DNA of 64,000 nucleotides from Microbacterium oleivorans NBRC 103075 (GTDB lineage Bacteria > Actinomycetota > Actinomycetes > Actinomycetales > Microbacteriaceae). Positions within the stretch are counted from its first letter, which is position 1; each line of letters opens with the position of its first letter. Position numbers and translations under genes: made by a program. Of the stretch, positions 1-8,744 are shown one piece after another. The stretch spans positions 62,001 to 126,000 of the forward strand of contig NZ_BCRG01000007.1 of the NCBI RefSeq assembly GCF_001552475.1, written 5' to 3'. Under the pieces are notes generated by a model. That model did no database searches, was not told the DNA's origin, and worked only from the letters and a program-made list of their open reading frames with translations.

Positions 1-556
1 CCCAGCCCCCGTCGAGGAGTCGGCGTTGCGCGTTCGCGATGACGGCGAAGCACGCGCCCGCGCCGACCGCGGCGGCGAGCCCCACCGCATCCACACCTCC
101 GGTGCCCGAGCCGCCTCCGAACCCCAGCAGGACGACCCCCGCCGCGGCGAGGGCCGTCGCGCCCATCCAGAGCAGAGATGGCACGCGACGCGAGACCGCC
201 CATTCGAGGATGCCGGCGAGCACCGGTGCCGACCCGAGAGCGATCACCGTGCTCACAGCCACGCCGTTCGTCTGCGTGCCGAGGAAGAAGAGCGGCTGGT
301 ACAAGCTGATCGCGACGCCCGTGGTCGCCATCAGCGCGAGCGGCCGCCACGAGAGGGCCGGGCGGGGGCGATCCGGCGTGCGCCGGCGATGGCGTGCGGC
401 GAGCGTGAAGGCGAGCAGCGCGAGACCCGTGCCGCCCACGACAATGCGGGCGACCCCGACCGACAGCGTCGAGGCTTCAGCCGGGCCGAGTGCGCGAGCG
501 GTCCCGGTCGTACCGAACAGGAGGGCGGCGGCGAGGACGGCGAACACGTGCAGCAC
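1..556 (-). CDS. EamA/DMT-family transporter (partial, C-terminus outside window)
   Basis: About 185 residues of a multi-pass membrane protein are present; the frame is open to the window edge, so the C-terminal part is missing. The translation begins MLHVFAVLAAALLFGTTGTA, followed by repeated hydrophobic segments and the motif ISLYQPLFFLGTQTNGVAVSTVIALGSAP, which is typical of the first EamA repeat. The family exports small metabolites such as amino acids across the cytoplasmic membrane; the substrate cannot be told. A GTG start at 556-554 follows an AAAGGA-like site, and a second GTG at 547-545 is possible. It is divergent from cysS. Confidence 0.75.
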   Translation of the reverse strand, partial: MLHVFAVLAAALLFGTTGTARALGPAEASTLSVGVARIVVGGTGLALLAFTLAARHRRRTPDRPRPALSWRPLALMATTGVAISLYQPLFFLGTQTNGVAVSTVIALGSAPVLAGILEWAVSRRVPSLLWMGATALAAAGVVLLGFGGGSGTGGVDAVGLAAAVGAGACFAVIANAQRRLLDGGW

Positions 557-602
557 CCGTCCTTTCTATCGTCTCCGAGCGGGTGCTCACGCCGCCCGCC
601 GG

Positions 603-614
603 TAGCATGGACCG
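603..614 (+). promoter_or_regulatory. Leaderless-type -10 box of cysS
   Basis: TAGCAT (603-608) is followed by exactly six bases and then the GTG start of cysS at 615. The transcript would therefore begin at or very near the start codon, with no Shine-Dalgarno site. Fifteen other genes in the window have the same layout. Confidence 0.6.
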
Positions 615-2018
615 GTGACGGTTAGGCTTTACGACTCCCAAGCGCAGGCGCTGCGCGATTTCGCGCCCGCCGATCCGGGGAACGTCACGATGTACGTCTG
701 CGGCCCGACGGTCCAATCCGGCCCGCACATCGGTCACGTCCGCGCCGCGTTGAGCTTCGACGTCCTGCGCCGCTGGCTCGCGCATCGCTTCGGACGGGTC
801 ACGTTCGTCCGCAATGTCACCGACATCGACGACAAGGTCCTCGCCAACGCCACGGCGGAGGAACCCTGGTGGGCGTTGGCTTACCGCATGGAACTCGAGT
901 TCTCGTACGCCTATGCCGCGGTCGGCATCCTGGCCCCGACGTACGAGCCGCGCGCGACGGCATCCATCCCGCAGATGCAGGAGCTCATCGAGCGTCTCAT
1001 CGACGCGGGGCACGCCTACGCGGCTGCCGGCGACGTGTACTTCGACGTGCGGTCCTGGCCGTCGTACGGGGCGCTCACCCGTCAGTCGGTGGATGCGATG
1101 GAATCGGCCGCCGACGCGGACCCGCGCGGCAAGCGCGACCCGCGCGACTTCGCTCTCTGGAAGGGTGCGAAGGAGGGGGAGCCCGTCGACGCGACCTGGG
1201 ACTCGCCGTGGGGTGCGGGGCGTCCGGGTTGGCACATCGAGTGCTCCGCCATGAGCCGGCGCTACCTCGGCCCCGAATTCGACATCCACGGCGGCGGATT
1301 GGACCTGCGTTTCCCGCACCACGAGAACGAACTCGCGCAGTCGACCGCCGCCGGCGACGGTTTCGCGCGGTACTGGGTGCACAACGGCCTCGTCACGGTC
1401 GGCGACCAGAAGATGTCGAAGTCACTCGGCAACTTCCTGCTGGCCGAGGACGTTCTGCGCTCCACCGACCCGCTCGTCGTCCGCTATGCGCTGATCGCTG
1501 CGCACTACCGCTCGAGCCTCGACATCGGCGAGACCACGTTCGCTGAAGCGGATGCCGCACTCGGGCGCATCCGTTCGTTCCTGCAGCGGGCGATCCGCGC
1601 AGCGGGCGGATCCTACGGGTGGTTCGGCTCGGATCTTCCGGAGGATTTCGTCGCCGCGATGGATGACGATCTGGGTGTTCCCCAGGCTCTCGCCGTCCTG
1701 CATGAGACCGTCCGGTCGGGTAACGCCGCCCTTGATGCGGGCGACAACGCAGCTGCGGGTACCGCGCTCCGCCGCGTGAGCGCGATGACGGCGCTCCTCG
1801 ACATCGACCCCCTCGCCGAGAAGTGGGGTGCGTCGATGGCCACCTCGATGGCGTCGGCCCTTCACCGCCTCGTCACCACCATGATCGATCAGCGCGCGGC
1901 TGTCCGCGCGGACAAAGACTGGGCGGCAGCCGACCGCATTCGCGACGCGATCGCGGCGGCCGGCATCGTCCTCGAAGACGGTCCCGAAGGGACCCATTGG
2001 AGTCTGAACAATGGCTAA
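615..2018 (+). CDS. cysS: Cysteinyl-tRNA synthetase
   Basis: Class I aminoacyl-tRNA synthetase that charges tRNA-Cys with cysteine in the cytoplasm; 467 residues, normal for the family. The HIGH motif is at residues 38-41 (PHIGHVR) and KMSKSLGN at about 265-272. Cysteine 29 (YVCGPT), the [10 protein letters not shown] segment and FPHHENE supply the zinc-binding residues expected of CysS. The length and the RNA-binding C-terminal part argue against the shorter mycothiol ligase MshC. The GTG start lies six bases after a TAGCAT -10 box. The last 8 bases overlap rlmB, so the two genes are co-transcribed. Confidence 0.95.
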   Translation: MTVRLYDSQAQALRDFAPADPGNVTMYVCGPTVQSGPHIGHVRAALSFDVLRRWLAHRFGRVTFVRNVTDIDDKVLANATAEEPWWALAYRMELEFSYAYAAVGILAPTYEPRATASIPQMQELIERLIDAGHAYAAAGDVYFDVRSWPSYGALTRQSVDAMESAADADPRGKRDPRDFALWKGAKEGEPVDATWDSPWGAGRPGWHIECSAMSRRYLGPEFDIHGGGLDLRFPHHENELAQSTAAGDGFARYWVHNGLVTVGDQKMSKSLGNFLLAEDVLRSTDPLVVRYALIAAHYRSSLDIGETTFAEADAALGRIRSFLQRAIRAAGGSYGWFGSDLPEDFVAAMDDDLGVPQALAVLHETVRSGNAALDAGDNAAAGTALRRVSAMTALLDIDPLAEKWGASMATSMASALHRLVTTMIDQRAAVRADKDWAAADRIRDAIAAAGIVLEDGPEGTHWSLNNG

Positions 2019-2997
2019 GCCAGGTAACCCGTCCGCAGGCCGCGGCAAGAAGGGCCCCACGAAGGGCACCGGCGGCAAGAACAAGCGCTCGCTCGAAGGA
2101 CGCGGCCCGACCCCCAAGGCCGAAGACCGCGCCTGGCATCCCGCCGGCAAGCGGAAGGCTGCCAAGGAGCGTTTCGTCGCCGCCGGTGGCAAGCCGCAGC
2201 TGCGCCAGACGACGGGCGGGCGTGCCCCGAAGGCGAAGTCCGGTGACGACACCGAGACCGTGACCGGCCGCAACAGCGTGCTCGAGGCGCTCCGCGCCAA
2301 GATCCCCGCGACCGCGTTCTACATCGCGCAGCGCGTCGAGATGGACGACCGCGTCAAGGAGATGCTGTCTCTCGCGACCAACCGGAACATCCCCGTCCTG
2401 GAGGTCACGCGTCAGGAGCTCGACCGCATGGCGGGCTTCGACGGCGTCCACCAGGGTGTCGCGCTGAAGGTGCCGCCGTACGAGTACGCGCACCCGCAGG
2501 ACCTTCTCGAGCAGGTCATCGACCGCGGCGCGCTGCCGCTCTTCGTGGCGCTCGACGGTGTGACTGACCCCCGCAACCTCGGCGCGATCATCCGCTCGAC
2601 GGCCGCCTTCGGTGGTCAGGCCATCATCATCCCGCAGCGCCGCTCGGCAGGCGTCAACTCCGCGGCATGGAAGACCAGCGCCGGAGCGGCCGCCCGCATC
2701 CCTGTCGCGATCGCGGCGAACCTGACGTCGACGCTCAAGGAATTCAAGAAGCAGGGTGTCTTCATCCTGGGTCTGGACGGCGACGGCGATGTTTCGCTTC
2801 CCGCCCTCGAGCTCGCCGACCGTCCGGTCGTCATCGTCGTGGGGTCCGAGGGCAAGGGACTGTCGCGCCTCGTGACCGAGACGTGCGATCAGATCGTCTC
2901 GATCCCGATCAACGCGGCGACCGAGTCGCTCAATGCCGGAATCGCGGCATCCGTTGCGCTCTACCAGGTGTCGACGCTCCGCGCCTCGATGGAGTGA
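2011..2997 (+). CDS. rlmB: 23S rRNA 2'-O-ribose methyltransferase, RlmB/TrmH family
   Basis: SPOUT-fold methyltransferase predicted to methylate a guanosine ribose in 23S rRNA. Residues 1-85 form a long, very basic, low-complexity extension. A substrate-binding domain follows ([18 protein letters not shown]) and then the catalytic SPOUT domain, with [38 protein letters not shown] and [21 protein letters not shown] as its three knot motifs. It overlaps the cysS end by 8 bases, a common actinobacterial pairing. Family membership is clear; the exact target nucleotide is by analogy. Confidence 0.9.
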   Translation: MAKPGNPSAGRGKKGPTKGTGGKNKRSLEGRGPTPKAEDRAWHPAGKRKAAKERFVAAGGKPQLRQTTGGRAPKAKSGDDTETVTGRNSVLEALRAKIPATAFYIAQRVEMDDRVKEMLSLATNRNIPVLEVTRQELDRMAGFDGVHQGVALKVPPYEYAHPQDLLEQVIDRGALPLFVALDGVTDPRNLGAIIRSTAAFGGQAIIIPQRRSAGVNSAAWKTSAGAAARIPVAIAANLTSTLKEFKKQGVFILGLDGDGDVSLPALELADRPVVIVVGSEGKGLSRLVTETCDQIVSIPINAATESLNAGIAASVALYQVSTLRASME

Positions 2998-3075
2998 TCG
3001 GCCGCACCCCGCGCTGATAGCCGCCGCACAGACTGCAGGACCAGACTGGAACCACCCCTAGGGAGAGGAACCCTC

Positions 3076-3714
3076 ATGACCCGCATCGCTGTCATCGGCG
3101 GCACCGGATACACCGGCAGTCACATCGTCACGGAAGGTGTCCGTCGCGGCCACACGGTCGTCTCGGTGGCCCGCAAACTTCCCGCGGACCGCATCGAGGG
3201 AGCCACCTATATCGAGGGCTCGATCCTCGAGGCGCCGGCTGTCGCGGCCGAGCTCGAGGGGGTGGATGTCGTCGTCTTCGCCACGTCGCCCCGCGGCGAC
3301 ATGGTCGGCAAGATGCGGGATGCCGTGGCTGACGTCGTCGCTGCGCTTCCCCTGTCCGTGCGGGTCGGCGTCATCGGCGGCGCCGGGGGGAGCCTCGTCG
3401 CGCCCGGCGGTCCCCGCGTCATCGACAGCGGGTTCCCCGACGAGATCAAGCCGGAGGCCGAGGAGGCCATCGGCATCCTCGAGGACCTGGAAGCCGACCG
3501 CAGCGGACGCGACTGGTTCTACGTCCACCCGGCGGGCGGCTTCGGCGCGTGGGCTCCGGGGGAGCGCACCGGCTCGTACCGCACCGGCGGTGACGTCCTC
3601 GTGACCGACGACAAGGGCGAGTCGTTCATCTCCGGCGCCGACTTCGCGATCGCCGTCCTCGACGAGATCGAGTCGCCGGCGCACGTGCGCCGGCGCTTCA
3701 CCGTCGGATACTGA
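3076..3714 (+). CDS. NAD(P)-binding Rossmann protein, NmrA/SDR-like
   Basis: A 212-residue protein starting MTRIAVIGGTGYTGSHIVTEG, with the glycine-rich GGTGYTG dinucleotide-binding loop of atypical short-chain dehydrogenases. The rest resembles NAD(P)H-binding NmrA-like proteins, often annotated as flavin-reductase-like epimerases. There is no clear Tyr-x-x-x-Lys catalytic pair, so the reaction is unknown. A GGGAGAGGA Shine-Dalgarno site precedes the ATG. It converges on the DUF4032 gene six bases away. Confidence 0.8.
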   Translation: MTRIAVIGGTGYTGSHIVTEGVRRGHTVVSVARKLPADRIEGATYIEGSILEAPAVAAELEGVDVVVFATSPRGDMVGKMRDAVADVVAALPLSVRVGVIGGAGGSLVAPGGPRVIDSGFPDEIKPEAEEAIGILEDLEADRSGRDWFYVHPAGGFGAWAPGERTGSYRTGGDVLVTDDKGESFISGADFAIAVLDEIESPAHVRRRFTVGY

Positions 3715-3720
3715 CGAGCG

Positions 3721-5028
3721 TCAGACGAGGTCGCGCCAGTCGACTTCGTCCTCATCGTCGTCGCTCACCGGCACCTCCGACGTGACGACGGGGATGGCGG
3801 TCGTCTCCGTCGGCGGCCCCATCACCGTCGCCTCGTCGCGGCGGTGACGCAGGACGTCGTCGATGTACGACGACAAGACCTCGGCGATGGGGATCGAGCG
3901 GCCACGAGCCTGCGACATGTACCAACGGTGCTCCAACACCTGGTGGAACACCTCGGCCGGCTCGAGCTTGCTCCGCAGCTCCCACGGGATCGCCTTGACG
4001 ACCGGCTCGAACACGCGCGTCAGCCACTCGTGAGCGACCATCTCCTCGTCGCTGCCGAGGCGTGAGACCCGCGCCGCGAATTCGTCCATGTCGTTCAGCA
4101 GGCGGCGCGCCTGATTCTCCTCGACGTCGAGGCCGGTGAGGCGGAGCAGCCGACGCTGGTGGTGCCCGGCATCCACCACCTTCGGCTGGATGAGGACCTT
4201 CGTGCCGTCCGCCGTCTCGTCGATCGACATCTCACCGATGTCGAACCCCAATCCGTTCAAGCGCTGCACGCGCTCGGTGATGCGCCAGGTCTCGTTCGCA
4301 GCGAACGTCTCGGTCTCGGTGAGCGCGCTCCAGAGCGACCGGTACGAGGACATGATGCCGTCGGCGATCGCCACGGCGTCGACACCACCCTCGAGGCGGC
4401 CACCGGCCTCGAGGTCCATGATCTCGCCCGCGATGTTGGTGCGCGCGACGTCGAGGTCGTGCTCGCGCTGCCCGCGCGTGAGGCCGCCCTCGTGCAGTTC
4501 GCCCGTCTCGGCGTCGACGAGGTAGGCGGCGAACGCCCCGGCATCCCGTCGGAACAGCGTGTTCGACAGCGAGACGTCACCCCAGAAGAAGCCGACATTG
4601 TGGAGGCGAACGAGAAGGGCGGCGAGGGCGTCGACGAGACGTGTCGCGGTATCGGGGCGGAGGACCTGCGTGAACAGGGCGCGGTAGGGGAGGGAGAAGC
4701 GGAGATGCGCCGTGACGAGGGCCGCGGGGAGGGGCTCGCCCTTGGGGGTGCGCCGTCCGTCGATCACGGCGACACGGCTCACGCAGGGAACGTCGAGGCG
4801 TCCGAGCGACCCGAGCATCTCGTATTCGCGGCGAGCCATCTCGGCGGTCGTCTCCTTCACCGCGACGACGCGGCCCGACAGGTGCGCGAAGCGGACCAGG
4901 TGGCGGGACAGGCCCTTCGGGAGGGACACGATCGCATCGCTCGGCCATTCGCCGAGGGGAGTCGACCAGGGCAGGGCGAGCAGGCCCGCGTCGACGCTGC
5001 TGGCGGTGATGCTCAGGGAATGGACCAC
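3721..5028 (-). CDS. DUF4032 protein with kinase-like N-terminal half
   Basis: A 435-residue cytoplasmic protein. The first half looks like a lipopolysaccharide-kinase/protein-kinase-like fold: VVAVKETTAEMARREYEML carries the Lys/Glu pair, and LVRLHNVGFFWGDVSLSNTLF resembles the HxDxxxxN catalytic loop with Gly-Asp in place of His-x-Asp. The second half (from about residue 215, MSSYRSLWSALTETE) is the DUF4032 domain, conserved in actinobacteria without known function. The GTG start has a GGAGG site. It lies downstream of the sugar ABC ATPase gene but is separated from it by a strong hairpin. Confidence 0.85.
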   Translation of the reverse strand: MVHSLSITASSVDAGLLALPWSTPLGEWPSDAIVSLPKGLSRHLVRFAHLSGRVVAVKETTAEMARREYEMLGSLGRLDVPCVSRVAVIDGRRTPKGEPLPAALVTAHLRFSLPYRALFTQVLRPDTATRLVDALAALLVRLHNVGFFWGDVSLSNTLFRRDAGAFAAYLVDAETGELHEGGLTRGQREHDLDVARTNIAGEIMDLEAGGRLEGGVDAVAIADGIMSSYRSLWSALTETETFAANETWRITERVQRLNGLGFDIGEMSIDETADGTKVLIQPKVVDAGHHQRRLLRLTGLDVEENQARRLLNDMDEFAARVSRLGSDEEMVAHEWLTRVFEPVVKAIPWELRSKLEPAEVFHQVLEHRWYMSQARGRSIPIAEVLSSYIDDVLRHRRDEATVMGPPTETTAIPVVTSEVPVSDDDEDEVDWRDLV

Positions 5029-5049
5029 GCGGTGACCTCCGACTCACGC

Positions 5050-5090
5050 ACCGCGGCGCGGGAGGTCCGAAGACCTTCCCGCGCCGCGGT
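5050..5090 (-). terminator. Hairpin terminator after the UgpC-type ATPase gene
   Basis: An 18-bp inverted repeat (5050-5067 with 5072-5090, one bulged base, CGAA loop) lies 17 bases beyond the stop codon of the ABC ATPase gene and before the DUF4032 start. It is very GC-rich with no long U tract, as is usual for actinobacterial terminators. Confidence 0.75.
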
Positions 5091-5107
5091 CCTACTGATG
5101 ATGACGA

Positions 5108-6211
5108 TCAGGCCGAGACGACCGGCTTGTCGTTGAGGCGCTCGCCCGACTCGATGTCGAACGCGTGCACGTGACCCGGCTTGGCGGCCAGGGTGACCGT
5201 CTCGCCCGCGTTGGGGTGGCTGCGGCCATCGACGCGCGCGACGATGTCGGTGCGCTTGCCGTTGATGTCCACGTGGCCGTAGAGGTAACCATCGGCGCCG
5301 AGCTCCTCGACCAGGTCGACCTGGACCGCGAGGCCCTTGCCGTCTGCGGGGCCGACCTCGATGTCCTCGGGGCGGACACCGACCGTGACCTGGCTGCCGT
5401 TGGCGCGGCCGACCGTGTCGCGGTCGAGCGGGACGACCTCGGAGCCGAAGCGGATGCCGCCCTCGGCCAGGTCCGCCGGGAACAGGTTCATGGCGGGCGA
5501 GCCGATGAAGCCGGCGACGAACACGTTGTTCGGCTTCTCGTACAGGTCGCGGGGCGTGCCGACCTGCTGCAGGAGACCGTCCTTCAGGACGGCGATGCGG
5601 TCACCCATCGTGAGGGCCTCGGTCTGGTCGTGCGTGACGTAGACCGTGGTGACGCCGAGGCGACGCTGGAGCGACGCGATCTGGGTACGCGTCTGGACGC
5701 GCAGCTTGGCGTCGAGGTTCGACAGCGGCTCGTCCATGAGGAACACCTGGGGCTGGCGGACGATCGCGCGGCCCATGGCGACGCGCTGACGCTGACCACC
5801 CGAGAGGGCCTTCGGCTTGCGGGTCAGGTACTCCTCGAGGTCGAGGAGCTTCGCTGCCTCGAGAACGCGGGTGGCGCGCTCTTCCTTGCCGACACCGGCG
5901 ATCTTGAGCGCGAAGCCCATGTTCTCGGCGACGGTCATGTGGGGGTACAGAGCGTAGTTCTGGAACACCATCGCGATGTCGCGGTCCTTCGGCGGCACGT
6001 CGGTGACGTCGCGGTCACCGATGCGGATGGAGCCGGAGTTGACCTCTTCGAGGCCGGCGAGCATGCGAAGCGAGGTGGACTTGCCGCAACCGGAAGGGCC
6101 GACGAGGACGAGGAACTCGCCGTCGGCGACCTCGAGGTTGAGCTTGTCGACCGCCGGGCGGGTGCCACCGGGGTACAGACGGGTTGCGTTGTCGAATGTG
6201 ACGGACGCCAT
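5108..6211 (-). CDS. ugpC: Sugar ABC transporter ATP-binding protein, UgpC/MsmK/MalK type
   Basis: Cytoplasmic ATPase of a carbohydrate importer, 367 residues. Walker A GPSGCGKST is at about residues 38-46, the signature LSGGQRQRVAMGRAIVR at about 135-151, Walker B VFLMDEPLSNLDAKLR follows, and the switch His is in YVTHDQTEAL. The C-terminal third is the OB-fold regulatory domain typical of MalK/UgpC. No permease or binding-protein genes lie nearby, so it may be a shared ATPase serving several sugar importers, as MsmK/MsiK does. The ATG at 6211 was chosen because AAGGAG lies just upstream and MASVTFDNATRLYPGG is the standard N-terminus; the longer open frame has no such support. Confidence 0.92.
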   Translation of the reverse strand: MASVTFDNATRLYPGGTRPAVDKLNLEVADGEFLVLVGPSGCGKSTSLRMLAGLEEVNSGSIRIGDRDVTDVPPKDRDIAMVFQNYALYPHMTVAENMGFALKIAGVGKEERATRVLEAAKLLDLEEYLTRKPKALSGGQRQRVAMGRAIVRQPQVFLMDEPLSNLDAKLRVQTRTQIASLQRRLGVTTVYVTHDQTEALTMGDRIAVLKDGLLQQVGTPRDLYEKPNNVFVAGFIGSPAMNLFPADLAEGGIRFGSEVVPLDRDTVGRANGSQVTVGVRPEDIEVGPADGKGLAVQVDLVEELGADGYLYGHVDINGKRTDIVARVDGRSHPNAGETVTLAAKPGHVHAFDIESGERLNDKPVVSA

Positions 6212-6305
6212 CGTTTCTTCTCCTTCACCGGCAGGTACGTGCCGGACGATCCGTTGTGAAGCGAGCGGGGGGACACCCCGCACACCCGCCATCGGGTGCG
6301 TGTTC

Positions 6306-6314
6306 AGTATGGCA
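6306..6314 (-). promoter_or_regulatory. Probable extended -10 promoter of the UgpC-type gene
   Basis: On the minus strand TGC is followed by CATACT (6311-6306), an extended -10 element in an unusually AT-containing spot. This would give a leader of roughly 90 bases before the ATG at 6211. No clear -35 box was seen. Confidence 0.35.
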
Positions 6315-6436
6315 CGGCCTCGCTGAGAGCGGGATGCCGCCTCGTCAGCCTTTTTCCAGCGCGTCTGACTAACATCGGACCGTGCGCCCCCCGGCGCCGG
6401 GCCTCTTGGCCGCACCACAGATCTTCCCGAGGTTTC

Positions 6437-7375
6437 ATGTCCACCGATTCCGGCGACAATTCGTCATCCGCGACCGATCGCCGCGAGGCTGTCCGCGAAA
6501 AAGCGCAGCGCGTGCACATTCGGCAATCGCGGGCACGTGTCGCGCGCCGGATCTCGCTCGGCGTCCTCGCCGCGGGAGCGGTCGCCGCGGTCGCGGTCGT
6601 CGTCGTGTGGTCGGTCACCTCGACGATGGGCGGTCGCGACCTGACGCCCAAGACGGCGACCTCCGACGGATTCGCCGTGAACGACGTCACCGGCGTCGCC
6701 GCCGATCAGGGAGCGGTCGTCGACAGCACGGTCGAAGCGACGCCTGGGTCGGACAAGGCGACGCCCGCGCCGACGGCATCCGCCACGGCTCCCGTGGACA
6801 TCCGTGTATACGTCGACTACCTGTCTCCGGGTGCCCGCGAATGGCAGCTCGCCAACGTCGACCAGCTGACCACGTGGGTGGATCAGGGCGCGGCGACACT
6901 GAGCTACCATCCCGTATCGATGCTGACGGCGAAGTCGAACGGCACGAAGTACTCGCTCCGCGCAGCGGCCGCGGCGGCCTGCGTCGCAACGCACGACGAG
7001 AGCGTCTTCTTCGCGTACAACACCGAGCTGCTGAGCCGACAGCCCGCGATGGACACCGACGGGTTCTCGGACGTCGAGCTCGCTGATCTCGCACAGGCCG
7101 TCGGCGCGAAGGACCCCGAAGCCCTCCGCTCCTGCATCGAGGACGGCGACTACATCGAGTGGACGAAGGATGCCACCGAGCGAGCGATCGCCGGGATCCC
7201 CGACACCGATGGCCTTCAGCTCACCGGGACGCCGATGATCCTCGTCAACGGACAGCCCTACATGGGAGCGTTGCAGGACGCTGCCGAGTTCTCGCAATTC
7301 GTGCTGACGAGCGCGAGCGACGCGTTCTTCACAGAGCAGACTCCGACGCCGGCTCCCACCGTCCCGGCGGAGTGA
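6437..7375 (+). CDS. Membrane-anchored thioredoxin-fold (DsbA-like) protein lacking CxxC
   Basis: A 312-residue protein with a charged cytoplasmic tail (1-38), one membrane helix (about 39-62, LGVLAAGAVAAVAVVVVWSV), a Ser/Thr/Ala/Pro-rich linker, and an external DsbA-like thioredoxin domain from about residue 120. Where DsbA proteins have Cys-x-x-Cys, this one has DYLSPGARE (Ser130-Pro-Gly-Ala133), so both redox cysteines are missing. The cis-proline loop (LTGTPMILVNGQPY) is kept. Two other cysteines lie deeper in the domain. A chaperone or scaffold role is more likely than disulfide exchange; this is inference. The ATG at 6437 opens MSTDSGDNSS. It is divergent from the UgpC-type gene. Confidence 0.8.
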   Translation: MSTDSGDNSSSATDRREAVREKAQRVHIRQSRARVARRISLGVLAAGAVAAVAVVVVWSVTSTMGGRDLTPKTATSDGFAVNDVTGVAADQGAVVDSTVEATPGSDKATPAPTASATAPVDIRVYVDYLSPGAREWQLANVDQLTTWVDQGAATLSYHPVSMLTAKSNGTKYSLRAAAAAACVATHDESVFFAYNTELLSRQPAMDTDGFSDVELADLAQAVGAKDPEALRSCIEDGDYIEWTKDATERAIAGIPDTDGLQLTGTPMILVNGQPYMGALQDAAEFSQFVLTSASDAFFTEQTPTPAPTVPAE

Positions 7376-7390
7376 CCCGGCCGGCCCCGG

Positions 7391-7396
7391 TAGACT
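7391..7396 (+). promoter_or_regulatory. -10 box of the tRNA-Thr gene
   Basis: TAGACT lies nine bases before the first base of the mature tRNA and matches the dominant -10 form (TAGxxT) of this window. Confidence 0.5.
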
Positions 7397-7405
7397 GGGC
7401 CACCT

Positions 7406-7481
7406 GCCGGCTTGGCGCAATTGGTAGCGCACCGTACTTGTAATACGGGGGTTGCAGGTTCAAGTCCTGTAGCCGGCACCA
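7406..7481 (+). tRNA. tRNA-Thr (anticodon TGT)
   Basis: The cloverleaf folds completely by eye. The acceptor stem GCCGGCT (7406-7412) pairs with AGCCGGC (7471-7477); the anticodon stem is CCGTA/TACGG around the loop CTTGTAA with TGT at 7439-7441; the T arm is GCAGG-TTCAAGT-CCTGT. Discriminator A and an encoded CCA end at 7481. TGT reads ACA (Thr), a rare codon in this GC-rich genome. Confidence 0.95.
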
Positions 7482-7502
7482 CACGCTGACGGACCGTTGC
7501 GG

Positions 7503-8642
7503 TCAGCTCGAATGTCCGTCGACTCTGCGTGACGCAGCACCCCGCGTGGTCTTCGCTCGCTCGCGACGTACTCGGAGTCGGATGAACGGCCGCTCGACGA
7601 ACCAGTACGACGCTTCCGCGGCCAGGAGCAGTGCGAGCAGCCCGCCGACAGTGAGCCTGCCGAACCAGGTGTCGTTGTGGTTCGTCAGGAAGAGCTGCTG
7701 GTACAGGTACAGGCTGTAGGAGATCAGGCCGACGTGCACGACCGGCCGCCAGTTCAAGAACCGTCCGAACGGCGAGCCCGGCGAGCGCATCATCCAGACG
7801 ATGACGATCGCGACCGCGAGCGCATCGCCCACGTAACCGACGGTGTACATCCAGAGGCCCTCGAAGCGTGAGGTGAGGGCCCACGACACCGGTAGCCAGA
7901 CGACGACCGCCCACTGCAGGCGCCGGGCGAAGATCCACTCCAGGATCCGCGCGTACCAGTTCTGGCCGGCACCGTACGCCAGCAGGCAGCCGATCATGAG
8001 CGCGTCCGCGCGGGTATGGAACATGTAGGTGACGGCGCCTTCGGGGACGAAGGGCAGAAGCGACGTCCCGACCCGGATGACGGGGGACAGCAGAACCCCC
8101 GCGACGAGAACCTTCACCGCAACCGCGCGTGGCATGAGGATCACCGCGAGGGGCCAGAGGACGTAGAACTGCTCCTCAACGCTCAACGACCAGGTGTGGC
8201 CGGTCCACCATGCTCCGTCGAGGGGCCAGTAGTCCCGCAGGAACAGTGCGGGGCTGATGATGTCGCGCGGCCCGACCCCGCTGATCACCCCCGTGAGGGC
8301 GAGGACGGTCACGATCGCGAGGAACACGAAGAGCGCTGGGAGGATCCGGTAGGCCCGGCGGCGATAGAACCCCGACAGCGAGATGCGCCCCGTCTTGCTC
8401 CGCTCGCGGAGCAACAAGGTCGTGATCAGGAACCCGGAGAGGACGAAGAACGCCTGGACTCCGAAGTACCCTCCGGGCAAGTACGCCCTGAGTGCGATGA
8501 CCAGCTCACTCTGCGGAAGGGTGGCGGCCCCGTGCCCCCAGATGACGCACACCACCGCGAGTGCGCGAATGCCGTCCAACGATGGAATCGTCCGCGCCAG
8601 CATCGGATCGGACGCGCGCAGAACAGTTGACGTGCTCGTCAT
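7503..8642 (-). CDS. OafA-type membrane acyltransferase (acyltransferase family 3)
   Basis: A 379-residue integral membrane enzyme with about ten hydrophobic segments. The N-terminal IPSLDGIRALAVVCVIWGHGA contains the Arg and His characteristic of acyltransferase family 3, and FGVQAFFVLSGFLITTLLLRE is the next conserved block. Members transfer acetyl or other acyl groups to cell-surface sugars; the acceptor is unknown. There is no SGNH extension. The ATG at 8642 is preceded by GGGGAG. Its stop codon lies about 20 bases past the oppositely oriented tRNA-Thr. Confidence 0.88.
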   Translation of the reverse strand: MTSTSTVLRASDPMLARTIPSLDGIRALAVVCVIWGHGAATLPQSELVIALRAYLPGGYFGVQAFFVLSGFLITTLLLRERSKTGRISLSGFYRRRAYRILPALFVFLAIVTVLALTGVISGVGPRDIISPALFLRDYWPLDGAWWTGHTWSLSVEEQFYVLWPLAVILMPRAVAVKVLVAGVLLSPVIRVGTSLLPFVPEGAVTYMFHTRADALMIGCLLAYGAGQNWYARILEWIFARRLQWAVVVWLPVSWALTSRFEGLWMYTVGYVGDALAVAIVIVWMMRSPGSPFGRFLNWRPVVHVGLISYSLYLYQQLFLTNHNDTWFGRLTVGGLLALLLAAEASYWFVERPFIRLRVRRERAKTTRGAASRRVDGHSS

Positions 8643-8744
8643 GTCTTCTCCCCAGAAAACGCGAGCTCGCGCAGATCCCCAACGCAACGGCTCGCTTCAC
8701 GCAGGACGTTACCGGCTGGCCACGGCTTTGGCGAGCGCCGCCCG

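Noticed and set aside
7485..7507. GCTGAC...GTCAGC inverted repeat just after tRNA-Thr
   Set aside because: Only six base pairs with an 11-base loop and overlap with the acyltransferase stop codon; too weak to call a terminator.
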